Below, one piece after another: positions 22,584 through 31,623 of a stretch of 64,000 bases of DNA. Each line of letters starts with the position of its first letter. Within the stretch, counting starts at the first letter, position 1. Origin of the DNA: Pyxidicoccus sp. MSG2 (GTDB taxonomy: Bacteria; Myxococcota; Myxococcia; Myxococcales; Myxococcaceae). Location: contig NZ_JAPNKC010000001.1 in NCBI RefSeq assembly GCF_026626705.1, positions 186,001 through 250,000 of the forward strand. Reading direction: 5' to 3'. Both the position numbers and the translations under genes were made by a program. A model generated the notes under the pieces. The model worked only from the letters and a program-made list of their open reading frames with translations. It did no database searches and had not been told where the DNA came from.

Positions 22584-23312
22584 ATGGGCCTCTTCGACAT
22601 CTTCACGGGCGGCTCGGGCCCCGACAAAGCCCTCAAGCTCAAGTCCAAGGTGACCCAGAAGTACGGGGACCCGGCGACACGGCAGAAGGCCATCGAGCAG
22701 CTGGGGGAGATGAAGTTCCCCGAGGCCGTCAGCGTGCTGCTCAGCCGCTTCACCATCACCGTGGACCCGCTCACCACGGACGCCGACGAGAAGGAGCGCA
22801 CGTTCGACCTCGTCAGGAGCTTCGGCAAGGACGCCGTGCCGCCCATCACCGACTTCCTCGGCAAGAACGAGGCGGCCACCTCGTGGGCGCTGCGACTGCT
22901 GGGTGAGCTCCTCACGGAGGACGAGGTGCTCGGCGCCTGCGTGGATGCGCTCCGGCACCTGTCCGCGCACTACACGAAGAACCCCGAGAAGAAGGTCGTC
23001 CTCCTCCACCACGTCACGGGCAAGGCGGACCCCCGCATTCCGCCGGTCGTCCTCCCCTTCCTCGAGGACATGTCGGACGACGTGAAGATCGCCGCGCTCA
23101 AGGCGCTCGGTTCCTTCAAGTACGAGCCGGCTCGCGAGCCCATGCTGAAGCTCCTCACCGCCGACGAGACGGCCCGCCGGGTGCAGACCTCCGCCCTGGC
23201 CGCGCTGGCGGAGGGTGGCTTCTCCGTGGACGGCTACCAGACGAAGGTGCAACCGCTCCTCGTGGAGCCGTACGCCCTGGGTCAGGACGGCCGCATCCAG
23301 CGCCGGGCCTGA
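22584..23312 (+). CDS. HEAT-repeat protein
   Basis: The 242-residue product is an alpha-helical repeat protein with recognisable HEAT-like units (VPPITDFLGKNEAATSWALR, then SDDVKIAALKALGSF and RVQTSALAALAEGGF). It has no signal peptide or membrane segment, so it is probably cytoplasmic. HEAT proteins act as binding scaffolds; the partner is unknown. Neighbours are dnaJ upstream and a hybrid kinase downstream, all on the plus strand. Confidence 0.82.
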   Translation: MGLFDIFTGGSGPDKALKLKSKVTQKYGDPATRQKAIEQLGEMKFPEAVSVLLSRFTITVDPLTTDADEKERTFDLVRSFGKDAVPPITDFLGKNEAATSWALRLLGELLTEDEVLGACVDALRHLSAHYTKNPEKKVVLLHHVTGKADPRIPPVVLPFLEDMSDDVKIAALKALGSFKYEPAREPMLKLLTADETARRVQTSALAALAEGGFSVDGYQTKVQPLLVEPYALGQDGRIQRRA

Positions 23313-23356
23313 GGTCCGGGCTGTCGGGCAGCCGACACGACCACTGTCCTCCGGAA

Positions 23357-23375
23357 GGCCCTGCGAGACAGGGCC
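23357..23375. other. Short hairpin between the HEAT gene and the hybrid kinase
   Basis: The arms GGCCCTG (23357-23363) and CAGGGCC (23369-23375) form a 7-bp stem with a 5-base loop. No U-run follows, so any terminator role for the HEAT gene is weak. Confidence 0.35.
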
Positions 23376-23394
23376 GTTCCCTCGCGCGCGGAAC

Positions 23395-25110
23395 ATGGAG
23401 CAGGATCCTCACGTGCGCACGAAGAAGAAGGGGCCGCTGGCCGAAGTCGTACCACTGCGTCCCATTGCGAAGACCGCCAAGAAGCCCGCCCGACGGACGG
23501 TGAAGCCTGCCCCTCCGGTGGATGCTGATGTCGCCAACCGTGCCTTGCTGGAGATGGCGCGGCACCTGACGGACAACGCGGGGCCCACCGAGGCCCTGCG
23601 CTCCCACCTGCAGACCATCCACGCGCTGCTGAAGCCGAAGGTCTGCTACGTGGCCCGCCACTTCCCCTCTCGCGAGCAGCTCCACGTGGAGCACGTGCGC
23701 GGCCGCTACGACGACCGCGTCACCGCCGCCGTCCCGGGCGAGGGCGTCGTGGGACGCGCCTTCGCCACGAAGACGCTCTTGCGCGAGGGCGACACCGTGG
23801 CCGTCCCGCTCGAGAGCCCCCAGGGCGTCACCGGCGTGCTGGTGGTGCTCGGGGCCCGGCGCGAGCCCTCGGACACGCTGCTGGAGTCGCTGGCCGCCCA
23901 GCTCACCGCCGCCTACGAGGTGGCGCGCCTGCGCGATGACAGCGCCCGCCGCAACAAGGACCTCCAGACGGCCATCGCCGGCCTCAAGAGCCTGGAGCAG
24001 AACCGCGAGGAATTGCTCGGCAATGTCTCGCACGACCTGAAGAACCCGCTCACCACCATCAAGTCCTACCTGGCGATGATGGGGCGCGAGAAGCTGGGGC
24101 CCCTGACGGACTCCCAGCGCCGCGCGGTGCAGATCTGCGACCGCAACTCGGACCGCATGCTGCGCATGGTGAACGATTTGCTGCTCATGTCCCGGCTCCA
24201 GTCCGGGAAGATGCAGCTCAACCAGCGCCCCTTCGGCCTCAAGTCCGTGGCCGAAGAGGTGGTGCGCGCGCTGGGCGCCCTCGCGGAGCACTGCAAGGTG
24301 CGCGTCGTGATTCCGCCCTGCCCCGAGGTCTTCGTCCGTGGAGACCGCGAGCGCATCGCCGAGGCCATCCACAACCTCGTCGAGAACGGCATCCACCACA
24401 GCGAGGTGGACGACACCGTCGAGGTGCGGGTGTCCGCCGAGGACGGGCTGGCCACGTTCACCGTCAAGGACAGCGGCCCCGGCATGTCCGCCGAGGCGCT
24501 GGAGCACGTCTTCGACGCCTTCTACCGCGCGCAGCCGGGCATGCCCCGTCCGCCCGGTGCGGGCCTCGGCCTGCCCCTGGTGGGCAAGATTGTCGCCCTG
24601 CACGGCGGGCGAATGGACGCCTCCAGCGTGCTCGGCGAGGGGAGCACCTTCCAGATGGTGCTGCCGATGTTCGCCGGGGCCGTCAGCACGCCGGAACTGA
24701 ACCAGGCGGCGCCCAAGTCCGGTGGCATCCTCCTCGTCGAGGACGACGCCGACTGCCGCGAGGTCCTCCAACAGGTGCTGGAGCAGGAGGGCTACCGGGT
24801 GATGGCCACCTCGGGGGCCTCGGAGGCGCGCTCCATCCTGTCGCACATCCGCCCGGCCATGGTGCTGCTCGACCTGCGGCTGAGCGAGGAGGACGGGCAG
24901 TCGGTGCTGCGCTTCATCCGCGGCAACGAGTCGCTGGCCGACATCGTCGTGTACATCATCTCGGGAGCCAGCGAGGTGGCGTCCCTCACCTCGGGCCAGG
25001 GGCTGGAGCGCATCGACGGCTTCTTCGAGAAGCCCCTGCAACTGCCCAAGCTGCTGGACACGGTGTCCGCCGTGGTGCGGCCCAGCCGACGGGCACCAGC
25101 CGTACCCTGA
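23395..25110 (+). CDS. Hybrid sensor: GAF, histidine kinase and receiver
   Basis: This soluble two-component hybrid of about 571 residues starts with a basic N-terminus. A GAF domain follows at about 45-180, then HisKA with the phosphoacceptor H213 (NVSHDLKNPLTTIKS), an HATPase (N box HNLVENGIHH, G1 DSGPGM, G2 GAGLGLPLV), and a C-terminal receiver with D493 (VLLDLRLSEEDG). It has no membrane segment, so it senses a cytoplasmic cue or partner through GAF. A GTG at 23413 with AGGA 7 bases upstream is an alternative start. No DNA-binding regulator is adjacent, a common orphan arrangement in myxobacteria. Confidence 0.92.
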   Translation: MEQDPHVRTKKKGPLAEVVPLRPIAKTAKKPARRTVKPAPPVDADVANRALLEMARHLTDNAGPTEALRSHLQTIHALLKPKVCYVARHFPSREQLHVEHVRGRYDDRVTAAVPGEGVVGRAFATKTLLREGDTVAVPLESPQGVTGVLVVLGARREPSDTLLESLAAQLTAAYEVARLRDDSARRNKDLQTAIAGLKSLEQNREELLGNVSHDLKNPLTTIKSYLAMMGREKLGPLTDSQRRAVQICDRNSDRMLRMVNDLLLMSRLQSGKMQLNQRPFGLKSVAEEVVRALGALAEHCKVRVVIPPCPEVFVRGDRERIAEAIHNLVENGIHHSEVDDTVEVRVSAEDGLATFTVKDSGPGMSAEALEHVFDAFYRAQPGMPRPPGAGLGLPLVGKIVALHGGRMDASSVLGEGSTFQMVLPMFAGAVSTPELNQAAPKSGGILLVEDDADCREVLQQVLEQEGYRVMATSGASEARSILSHIRPAMVLLDLRLSEEDGQSVLRFIRGNESLADIVVYIISGASEVASLTSGQGLERIDGFFEKPLQLPKLLDTVSAVVRPSRRAPAVP

Positions 25111-25167
25111 GTGACGGAATGAGCCTGGGCGCGAACAAGAGGTGGCCGGAAGGCGCCTCGGTTTGTC

Positions 25168-25173
25168 TAGTAT
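25168..25173 (+). promoter_or_regulatory. Possible -10 element of argS
   Basis: TAGTAT ends 12 bases before the argS ATG, which would give a leader of about 6 bases. No Shine-Dalgarno sequence is visible in that space and no good -35 was found. Confidence 0.4.
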
Positions 25174-25185
25174 CGCCGCGTTCCC

Positions 25186-26907
25186 ATGAGCTCCTCCGTC
25201 TACTCCCGATACCGCGCCGCATTCGCCCAGGGCCTCGCCACGGCCCTGGGTGTGCCGGCGTCCGAGATTGAAGCGCAGATCAAGCCCGCCGAGCCCGCGC
25301 ACGGTGACTTGAGCTTCGCCACCTTCCCCCTCGCCAAGGCGCAGAAGAAGGCGCCCCCCGCCATCGCCGCCGGGCTCGCCCAGTCGCTCAGCGTGCCGGG
25401 GCTCGAAATCAAGGCGGTGGGCCCGTACGTCAACGCCCGCTTCGCCCCCCTCCCCTTCACGGCCGAGGTCATCGACGCGGCGCGCTCGGCGGGGCTGGCC
25501 TACGGCGGTGACGCGGACGCGGGACGCGGCAAGACGGTGGCCATCGACTACTCGTCGCCCAACATCGCCAAGCCCATCGGCTTCCACCACATCCGCACCA
25601 CGTTCCTCGGCCATTGCATCGCCAACATCTACCGGGCGCTGGGCTGGAAGGTGGAGGGCATCAACTACCTGGGCGACTGGGGCAAGCAGTTCGGCCTCGT
25701 CGCGGTGGGCTTCCAGGAGTACGGCGACCCGGCGCGCATCGACGACATGGCGCACCTCGTGGAGGTGTACGTCCGGGCCAACAAGCGCGCCGAGGCGGAG
25801 CCCGAGTTCGACGAGAAGGCTCGCGAGTTCTTCCGGCGCATGGAGGCGGGCGATGCCGAGGCGCTCAAACTCTGGAATCAGTTCCGAGAGACGAGCATCC
25901 GCGGCTTCAAGCAGATCTACGCGCGGATGGGCATCGAGTTCGAGCACATCGAGGGCGAGAGCCGCTACCAGGGAAAGATGGACGCGGTCATCGAGCAGAT
26001 CGCGAAGAAGCCCGGCGTGAAGGAGTCCCAGGGCGCGCTCATCGTCGATTTGCCCTACGCCGACAACGAGCCGCCCATCCTGCTGAAGAAGAACGACGGC
26101 AGCACGCTGTACGCCACGCGCGACCTGGCGGCAGCGGAGGACCGGTACGAGCGCTTCCACTTCGACAAGTCGCTGTACGTCGTGGCGCAGGACCAGGCGC
26201 TGCACTTCCGGCAGGTGTTCCGCACGCTCAAGGAGATGGGCCAGCCCTGGGCGGACCGGGTGGTGCATGTGGCCTTCGGCCGCATCCACGGCATGAGCAC
26301 GCGCAAGGGTCAGGTGGTGCAGCTCAGCGAGGTGCTCGACGAGGCGAAGGAGCGCGCCTCCGCGAAGGTGAAGGAGAACATCGAGGCCGGCCGCATCCAC
26401 ACGGGCGACGCGGACCAGCTCTCCGAGCAGATCGGCCTGGGTGCCATCGCCTTCGGCGACCTCAAGCACAAGCGAGCCAGCGACTACACCTTCGACTGGG
26501 ACGAGGTGCTCAGCTTCGAGGGCCACACCGGCCCCTATCTCCAGTACGCCCACGCGCGCACCGTCAGCGTGCTGCGCAAGGGCGGTGGCGCGCCCGCGAG
26601 CTACGATGCGTCCCTGCTGACGCTGCCCGAGGAGCAGGCGCTGCTGCGCGAAATCATGCGCCTGCCCGAGGTGGTGCGCGACGCGGCCGAGCAGTACGAG
26701 CCGAGCCTCGTGGCGCGCCTGCTGCTGGACGTGGCCGCCGCCTTCAGCCGCTACTTCACCGCCGGCAACCAGGACCGCGAGAAGCGCATTCTCGTAGAGG
26801 ACAATGATGCACTTCGCGCGGCGCGACTGGCGCTGACGGACGCCACCCGGGTTACGCTGGCGGCGGGCCTGACGCTTCTGGGCATTCCGACGCCGGACAA
26901 CATGTAG
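25186..26907 (+). CDS. argS: Arginyl-tRNA synthetase
   Basis: This class I synthetase charges tRNA-Arg. The 573 residues show the N-terminal Arg-tRNA-binding domain, the catalytic core starting DYSSPNIAKP, the MSTRKGQVV loop in the KMSKS position and the DALR anticodon domain ending in LLGIPTPDNM. The HIGH signature reads G132-F-H-H instead of the usual HVGH. The ATG at 25186 has a -10-like TAGTAT just upstream and no Shine-Dalgarno. plsB follows after 13 bp. Confidence 0.95.
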   Translation: MSSSVYSRYRAAFAQGLATALGVPASEIEAQIKPAEPAHGDLSFATFPLAKAQKKAPPAIAAGLAQSLSVPGLEIKAVGPYVNARFAPLPFTAEVIDAARSAGLAYGGDADAGRGKTVAIDYSSPNIAKPIGFHHIRTTFLGHCIANIYRALGWKVEGINYLGDWGKQFGLVAVGFQEYGDPARIDDMAHLVEVYVRANKRAEAEPEFDEKAREFFRRMEAGDAEALKLWNQFRETSIRGFKQIYARMGIEFEHIEGESRYQGKMDAVIEQIAKKPGVKESQGALIVDLPYADNEPPILLKKNDGSTLYATRDLAAAEDRYERFHFDKSLYVVAQDQALHFRQVFRTLKEMGQPWADRVVHVAFGRIHGMSTRKGQVVQLSEVLDEAKERASAKVKENIEAGRIHTGDADQLSEQIGLGAIAFGDLKHKRASDYTFDWDEVLSFEGHTGPYLQYAHARTVSVLRKGGGAPASYDASLLTLPEEQALLREIMRLPEVVRDAAEQYEPSLVARLLLDVAAAFSRYFTAGNQDREKRILVEDNDALRAARLALTDATRVTLAAGLTLLGIPTPDNM

Positions 26908-26920
26908 CCGGGGGGCTACC

Positions 26921-29476
26921 GTGGACACCGTGCTGACTCAGACTGGGAATCAGGGTGAGGCCTCGCTGAAGGAAGAGTTCGGCCCCATGGGCCGGGCGCT
27001 GGGAGCCCGTTATCTGGACGGGGTCCACTTCTCCGCGGAGACCGAGGACGAGCTGCGCTCCCTCCACGCGAAGGGCTTCGTGGTGCACGTCATGCGCTCC
27101 ACGGCGTGGGTGAACTTCCTCTACCTGACCTGGGCCATGGTCCGCAGGGCGCTGCCTCCCGTGCGCGCCGTCTGCAACCTGCGGCCGTGGTTCACCCGCC
27201 CCTGGCGGCAGACGAAGCACCGCGGCGACTACGCGCAGCGCTTCGAGTACGCACGGCAGAATGGCGGCAGCGGGCTCGTCTTCCTGCGCCGCACGGCGCT
27301 GCTGGCCCCCTCCGGGAAGGAGACGCGCGAGGACCCCTTCCCCGCCCTGGTGGCCATGGCGCGCCAGTCTGACCGGCCGATGTACCTGGTGCCGGAATTG
27401 TTCATCTGGGAGAAGCGCACCGCGCGCCTCAAGCCCAACTGGGTGGACATCGTGTTCGGGAGCCCGGAGGCACCGGGCTTCCTGCACTCGATGCTCGCGT
27501 TCTTCCGCAACTACAAGCGCGCGCAGTTCCGCGTGGGCGAGCCCATCGACCTGCGGCGCTTCGTGGAGGAGAACCCGAAGGACTCGGACGAGGTGCTGGC
27601 GCGCAAGGTGCGCAGCACGCTCCACGTCCACCTGGCCCGCGAGACGCGCGCCGTGTTCGGTCCGCCGGTGAAGCCCGCCGCCCGGGTCATCGACGAGACG
27701 CTGCGAGACAGGGCCCTGCGCAAGGTGCTGGACGAGCACGCCGCCTCGACGAACCGCAAGCAGGAGAGCGTGCTGCGCGAGGCCCGCCGCAACCTGGAGG
27801 CCATCGCCGCGAGGCCCAGCCCCACCACGCTGGCCTTCATCGCGCCCGTGCTGGAGTGGGTGTTCAACCGCATCTACGACGGCATCGAGGTGGACGAGGC
27901 GGGCCTGCACCGCGCACTCAAGGCCGCCGGCAAGGCACCGCTCGTCCTGTGCCCCAGCCACAAGAGCCACGTCGACTACTTGGTGATGAGCTGGATTCTG
28001 TGGAGCCGCGGCTACACCGTGCCGCTGGTCGCCGCGGGCGCCAACCTCTCCTTCTGGCCGCTGGGCTCCATCTTCCGCCGCTGCGGCGCGTTCTTCCTGC
28101 GCCGCTCGTTCAAGGACGACAAGGTCTACTCCGCGGCCTTCAAGGCGTACGTCCGCAAGCTCGTGCATGACGGCACCCACCAGGAGTTCTTCCCCGAGGG
28201 CGGGCGCTCGCGAACGGGCAAGCTGCTGACACCCAAGCTGGGCATGTTCACCTGGCAGGTGGAGTCCGTGCTCGAAGGCGCGCGCAACGACCTCATGTTC
28301 GTGCCCGTCGCCATCGACTACGAGAAGGTCGTGGAGTCCGGCAGCTACTCGAAGGAGCTGGCCGGAGGGGAGAAGAAGCCGGAGGACCTGAAGGCGCTCC
28401 TGAGCACGCCCAAGGTGCTGGCGGCGCGCTACGGACGCATCCATCTGAGCTTCGACGAGCCCATCTCCCTGCAGGAATTCATGCAGGCTCGCGGGCTCAA
28501 TCCCGAAGAGCCGGTGACGGACGAGCAGAAGAAGAGCCTGGTGCGCGCGCTGGGCAACCGGGTGATGTACGGCATCAGCAAGGTATCCACCGTGACGCCG
28601 CACGCGCTGGTGAGCACCGCCCTGCTGGCGCACCGCCGGCGCGGCCTCACGCAGCGCGAACTGGCGGACCGCATCAGCGTCCTGCGCCGCATCGCCCTGG
28701 AGGACGGCTCGCCGCTGTCCGTGGAGCTGCGCAACGCCCCGAGCAACCCCGAGACGATGGGGCCCATCCAGGACGCCATGCGCACCTTCATCTCCGACGA
28801 GATGGTGCGCACCCAGGAGGCGCGCGGCGAGGTCATCTACCAGGTGGAGGACGCCCGCCGCCCGGAGATGTCCTTCTACAAGAACACGCTGATGAACCTG
28901 ATGGCCGCGCGCAGCCTCGTGGCCAACGCGTTGCTCGCGGGCGGCTCTCCCGCGCCGTACGACGACGTGAAGGCCCGGGCGCTGTTCCTGTCGCGCCTCT
29001 TCAAGGTGGAGTTCATCTACCGGGTGGGCCTCACTTTCGACACCATCTTCGCGGAGACGGTGGAGCGGCTCGTGCGCATGGGCCTGGTGATGCACGAGGG
29101 CGACACGCTGACGCTCGCCCCCGAGCCCCACGCTCGCCCGGAGCTGGAGTTCCTGGCGGACCTGCTTCGCGACTACCTGGAGGCGTACCTGCTGGCGGCG
29201 ATGACGCTGGAGGACGTGGCCACGGGCGTTGCGACGGACCGCAAGGCCTTCATCAAGCTCGCCCTGGAGACGGGCCGCGCGGAGTACCACGCGGGCCGCA
29301 TCACCGCCGCCGAGTCCCTGGCCAAGGTCACCCTGGAGAACGCGGTGGCCTACCTGCTGGACCAGAAGTACCTCGTCGAGAAGGACAAGAAGCTCGAGGT
29401 GGTCACCACCGAGCAGGGCGAACGGAACCGGAAGCAGCTCGCCGACGACATCCGCGAGTACCTCAAGCGGGCATGA
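26921..29476 (+). CDS. plsB: Glycerol-3-phosphate 1-O-acyltransferase (PlsB family)
   Basis: PlsB acylates glycerol-3-phosphate at sn-1, the first step of phospholipid synthesis at the inner membrane. The 851-residue product has the acyltransferase block I HKSHVD (HX4D) in CPSHKSHVDYLVMSW and the block III motif FPEGGRSRTGK, with long family-specific N- and C-terminal parts. The start is GTG, preceded by a GGGGG stretch. It lies 13 bp after argS, so the two are probably co-transcribed, and overlaps the next gene by 4 bases. Confidence 0.93.
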   Translation: MDTVLTQTGNQGEASLKEEFGPMGRALGARYLDGVHFSAETEDELRSLHAKGFVVHVMRSTAWVNFLYLTWAMVRRALPPVRAVCNLRPWFTRPWRQTKHRGDYAQRFEYARQNGGSGLVFLRRTALLAPSGKETREDPFPALVAMARQSDRPMYLVPELFIWEKRTARLKPNWVDIVFGSPEAPGFLHSMLAFFRNYKRAQFRVGEPIDLRRFVEENPKDSDEVLARKVRSTLHVHLARETRAVFGPPVKPAARVIDETLRDRALRKVLDEHAASTNRKQESVLREARRNLEAIAARPSPTTLAFIAPVLEWVFNRIYDGIEVDEAGLHRALKAAGKAPLVLCPSHKSHVDYLVMSWILWSRGYTVPLVAAGANLSFWPLGSIFRRCGAFFLRRSFKDDKVYSAAFKAYVRKLVHDGTHQEFFPEGGRSRTGKLLTPKLGMFTWQVESVLEGARNDLMFVPVAIDYEKVVESGSYSKELAGGEKKPEDLKALLSTPKVLAARYGRIHLSFDEPISLQEFMQARGLNPEEPVTDEQKKSLVRALGNRVMYGISKVSTVTPHALVSTALLAHRRRGLTQRELADRISVLRRIALEDGSPLSVELRNAPSNPETMGPIQDAMRTFISDEMVRTQEARGEVIYQVEDARRPEMSFYKNTLMNLMAARSLVANALLAGGSPAPYDDVKARALFLSRLFKVEFIYRVGLTFDTIFAETVERLVRMGLVMHEGDTLTLAPEPHARPELEFLADLLRDYLEAYLLAAMTLEDVATGVATDRKAFIKLALETGRAEYHAGRITAAESLAKVTLENAVAYLLDQKYLVEKDKKLEVVTTEQGERNRKQLADDIREYLKRA

Positions 29477-29976
29477 GCATGCCGCCGCGGTCCCTCCTTC
29501 CCGTGGTGCTCTGCTCCGCGGCCCTGCTCTCGTGCCGGAGCACGCCGCCGACGGCTCCTGCTGCGCGTACGCACGCCTGCGGCACGTCCATCACCGACGT
29601 GGCGTGGATGGCGGGCGACTGGCAGGGCCCGTCAGGTCCGGGAACGGTGGATGAGCATTGGACCCAGGCGTCGGGGGACTCCATGCTCGGGATGAGCCGC
29701 TTCGTCTCGCAGGGCAGGACGGTGTTCTTCGAGTACCTGCGCATCGAGGCGCGGCCGGACGGGCTCTATTACATCGCCCATCCGAAGGCCCGCCCGGGCG
29801 TCGAGTTCAAGCTCGTGCGCTGCTCGGAGCGGGAAGCGCTCTTCGAGAACCCCGAGCATGACCACCCGAAGCGCATCCTCTACCGGCGCGAGTCGGCGGA
29901 CAGGCTCACCGCACGCGTCGAGGGTGACGAGGGTGGCAAGGCCGTCGCGGAGGACTTCCTCTACACGCGGATGTAG
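29473..29976 (+). CDS. DUF6265-type lipoprotein
   Basis: A lipoprotein signal ends in AALLSC, with the mature protein beginning at Cys 21. The body has the pattern I recall for the DUF6265 family (AWMAGDWQG, DEHWTQASGDSMLGMSR, FFEYLRIEARPDG, FENPEHDHPKRILYRR), a small beta-rich domain of unknown function. It has 167 residues. Its ATG overlaps the plsB stop (ATGA), so it is the last gene of that operon. It converges on the next minus-strand gene with one base between them. Confidence 0.8.
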   Translation: MSMPPRSLLPVVLCSAALLSCRSTPPTAPAARTHACGTSITDVAWMAGDWQGPSGPGTVDEHWTQASGDSMLGMSRFVSQGRTVFFEYLRIEARPDGLYYIAHPKARPGVEFKLVRCSEREALFENPEHDHPKRILYRRESADRLTARVEGDEGGKAVAEDFLYTRM

Positions 29977-29977
29977 C

Positions 29978-30439
29978 TCACGGCCCGGCGGTGGTGCGGA
30001 AGGCCACGCGCACCTCGCCGGTCAGCGGGTTGCCCTCCAGGTCCGTGAGGCTGTCTCGCAGCACCAGCGTGTAGGCCATGCCCGGCTGGAGCGTGCTGCC
30101 CTCCGCCGCCGTGGCCTCCACCGTGTACGGCCGGTCTCCCCGCTCCACATCGGCATCCACGTCGGACACTTCGGGTGCGGCCAGCGTGAGCGCCACCTCG
30201 TCCCGGCCCGCGAAGACGGCGATTCCCGGGCGCAGGGTGCGCGGGTCCATCGTCTCGGAGAAGGTGATGCGCAGCGTCCCGCCCGGCGCCACCGTGCCTC
30301 CCGCGACGGGCGTCGTGGACAGCACCTCCGGCGGGTCCGTATCGCGGCGGGAGTAGATGGGGTCTCCGGGGTCCAGGCACCCCGTCAATGAGGAGAGAGC
30401 AGCGAACACGAGGCCTCGCGGAAACATGAGCCGCCGCAT
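29978..30439 (-). CDS. Ig-like (SbsA-type) lipoprotein
   Basis: A lipobox is seen in LSSLTGC, followed by one Ig-like domain of the type that begins PPEVLSTTPVAGGTVAPGG and contains ITFSETMDP, common on bacterial surface proteins. It has 153 residues. Its ATG overlaps the stop of the multihaem cytochrome gene (TGATG), so the two are translationally coupled. It could anchor or cap the cytochrome at the outer membrane, which is inference from position only. Confidence 0.75.
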   Translation of the reverse strand: MRRLMFPRGLVFAALSSLTGCLDPGDPIYSRRDTDPPEVLSTTPVAGGTVAPGGTLRITFSETMDPRTLRPGIAVFAGRDEVALTLAAPEVSDVDADVERGDRPYTVEATAAEGSTLQPGMAYTLVLRDSLTDLEGNPLTGEVRVAFRTTAGP

Positions 30440-31623
30440 CACCGGCACCCCTTCTCCGCCAGGCTTTCCGGCGTGTGGCACTTGAGGCAGGCCCTGTCGT
30501 TGGCCCCCGCCAGCCGCTTGCAGGCCTGCGTGAAGCCCGCCGGGTGCGGGTTTATCTGCCGGCGCGTGGACAGTGACGAGTGACAGCTCGTGCACGACTC
30601 CTCGCGGTGGCAGGAGATGCAGCTCCCGATGTCCCTCGACGCGGCGATGCCATGGTGCTGCGGCCCGATGATCTCCACCCACGCCTGGTAGTCCGGATGC
30701 ACCTTCAGGTTGCGCGGGCGCAGCGAGGCATCCGCGTCCATGCCCACGCCAGTGCGCTCGTGGCACGCCACGCAGAAGGACTGGGCGCGGTGGCAGCTCT
30801 CGCAGCGCGGCGTGCCCGCGCGAGCCTGCACCGGGTGCAGCGTGATGTAGTCATTGGGGTGCACGGACAGCGGCTTCTGCATGCCGTCATGGCAGGTCTG
30901 GCAGTAGCTCTCGCTGTGGCACTGCTGGCACGTCAGCCGGTCCACCGTCGCGCGGGGGCCGTGGTTGAACTCGTAGCGCGGCCCGTGGTCCAGCCCCAGC
31001 GGGTTGCCCTGCATGGGACGCAGCAGCCCCGCGTCGAACGTGAGTCTCAGCCGTCCCGAGGCCTCCGTCGGGTGGCAGCTCTTGCACGTGTTGGACGCCA
31101 CGTTGCCGTCATGGCACGTGAAGCATGTCGCCATCTTCGGCAGTTGCTGCCTCGTGGCGAGCTGCACGTCCTTCATCTCGCCGTGGCACACCGTGCAGTC
31201 CACCTTCTTCTCCACGTGCTGCTGGTGGCTGAAACGCAGGTTGGCGGACGGCACCACCAGCTTCGCGGGCTCCATGCGCACGGTGGGGTCGAAGCCCGGG
31301 TGGCACGTCGTGCACGAGGACGGCGGGTCCGTGCGCTTGCCCTTCCTCGCCGCGTCGATGTCGTGGCACGTCTCGCACTCCTCGTGCCCGGGGAGGTTGC
31401 GGTCCTTCGGGGACTGGCTGGTGCGCGCGGCGTCGTGGCAGGTGACGCACTCGGCGCCGGCCTCCAGGTGCTGGCCGTGGTCGAAGCGCAGCGGCACATG
31501 CTGCGCGGGGTACACGGCCAGGCTGCGCTCACGGCCCGTGGCGGCCCAGGCCACGCCAGCGCCCACCAGCAGCGACAGCGTGGCCAGCCCCAGCAACACG
31601 GTGCGGTTCGGACGGTGCGGCAT
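30439..31623 (-). CDS. Periplasmic multihaem c-type cytochrome (13 CxxCH)
   Basis: The 394-residue product has a Sec signal peptide (LLGLATLSLLVGAGVAWA) and 13 CxxCH haem-binding motifs spread from about residue 60 to the C-terminus, with many extra His residues available as distal ligands. It resembles the cytochrome c3/c7 and NapC-like multihaem groups used for periplasmic electron transfer. The barrel gene immediately upstream (adjacent stop and start) and the lipoprotein downstream suggest a three-gene operon. The redox partner is unknown. Confidence 0.9.
   Translation of the reverse strand: MPHRPNRTVLLGLATLSLLVGAGVAWAATGRERSLAVYPAQHVPLRFDHGQHLEAGAECVTCHDAARTSQSPKDRNLPGHEECETCHDIDAARKGKRTDPPSSCTTCHPGFDPTVRMEPAKLVVPSANLRFSHQQHVEKKVDCTVCHGEMKDVQLATRQQLPKMATCFTCHDGNVASNTCKSCHPTEASGRLRLTFDAGLLRPMQGNPLGLDHGPRYEFNHGPRATVDRLTCQQCHSESYCQTCHDGMQKPLSVHPNDYITLHPVQARAGTPRCESCHRAQSFCVACHERTGVGMDADASLRPRNLKVHPDYQAWVEIIGPQHHGIAASRDIGSCISCHREESCTSCHSSLSTRRQINPHPAGFTQACKRLAGANDRACLKCHTPESLAEKGCR

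Noticed and set aside
23155-26928. Very long minus-strand open frame opposite the hybrid kinase and argS
   Set aside because: It is the antisense shadow of high-GC coding DNA. Its protein is Arg/Ala/Leu/His-rich with no motif, while the plus strand encodes clear domains.
26852-29290. 812-codon minus-strand frame opposite plsB
   Set aside because: No recognisable domain, and plsB on the plus strand carries HX4D and FPEGGRSRTGK motifs.
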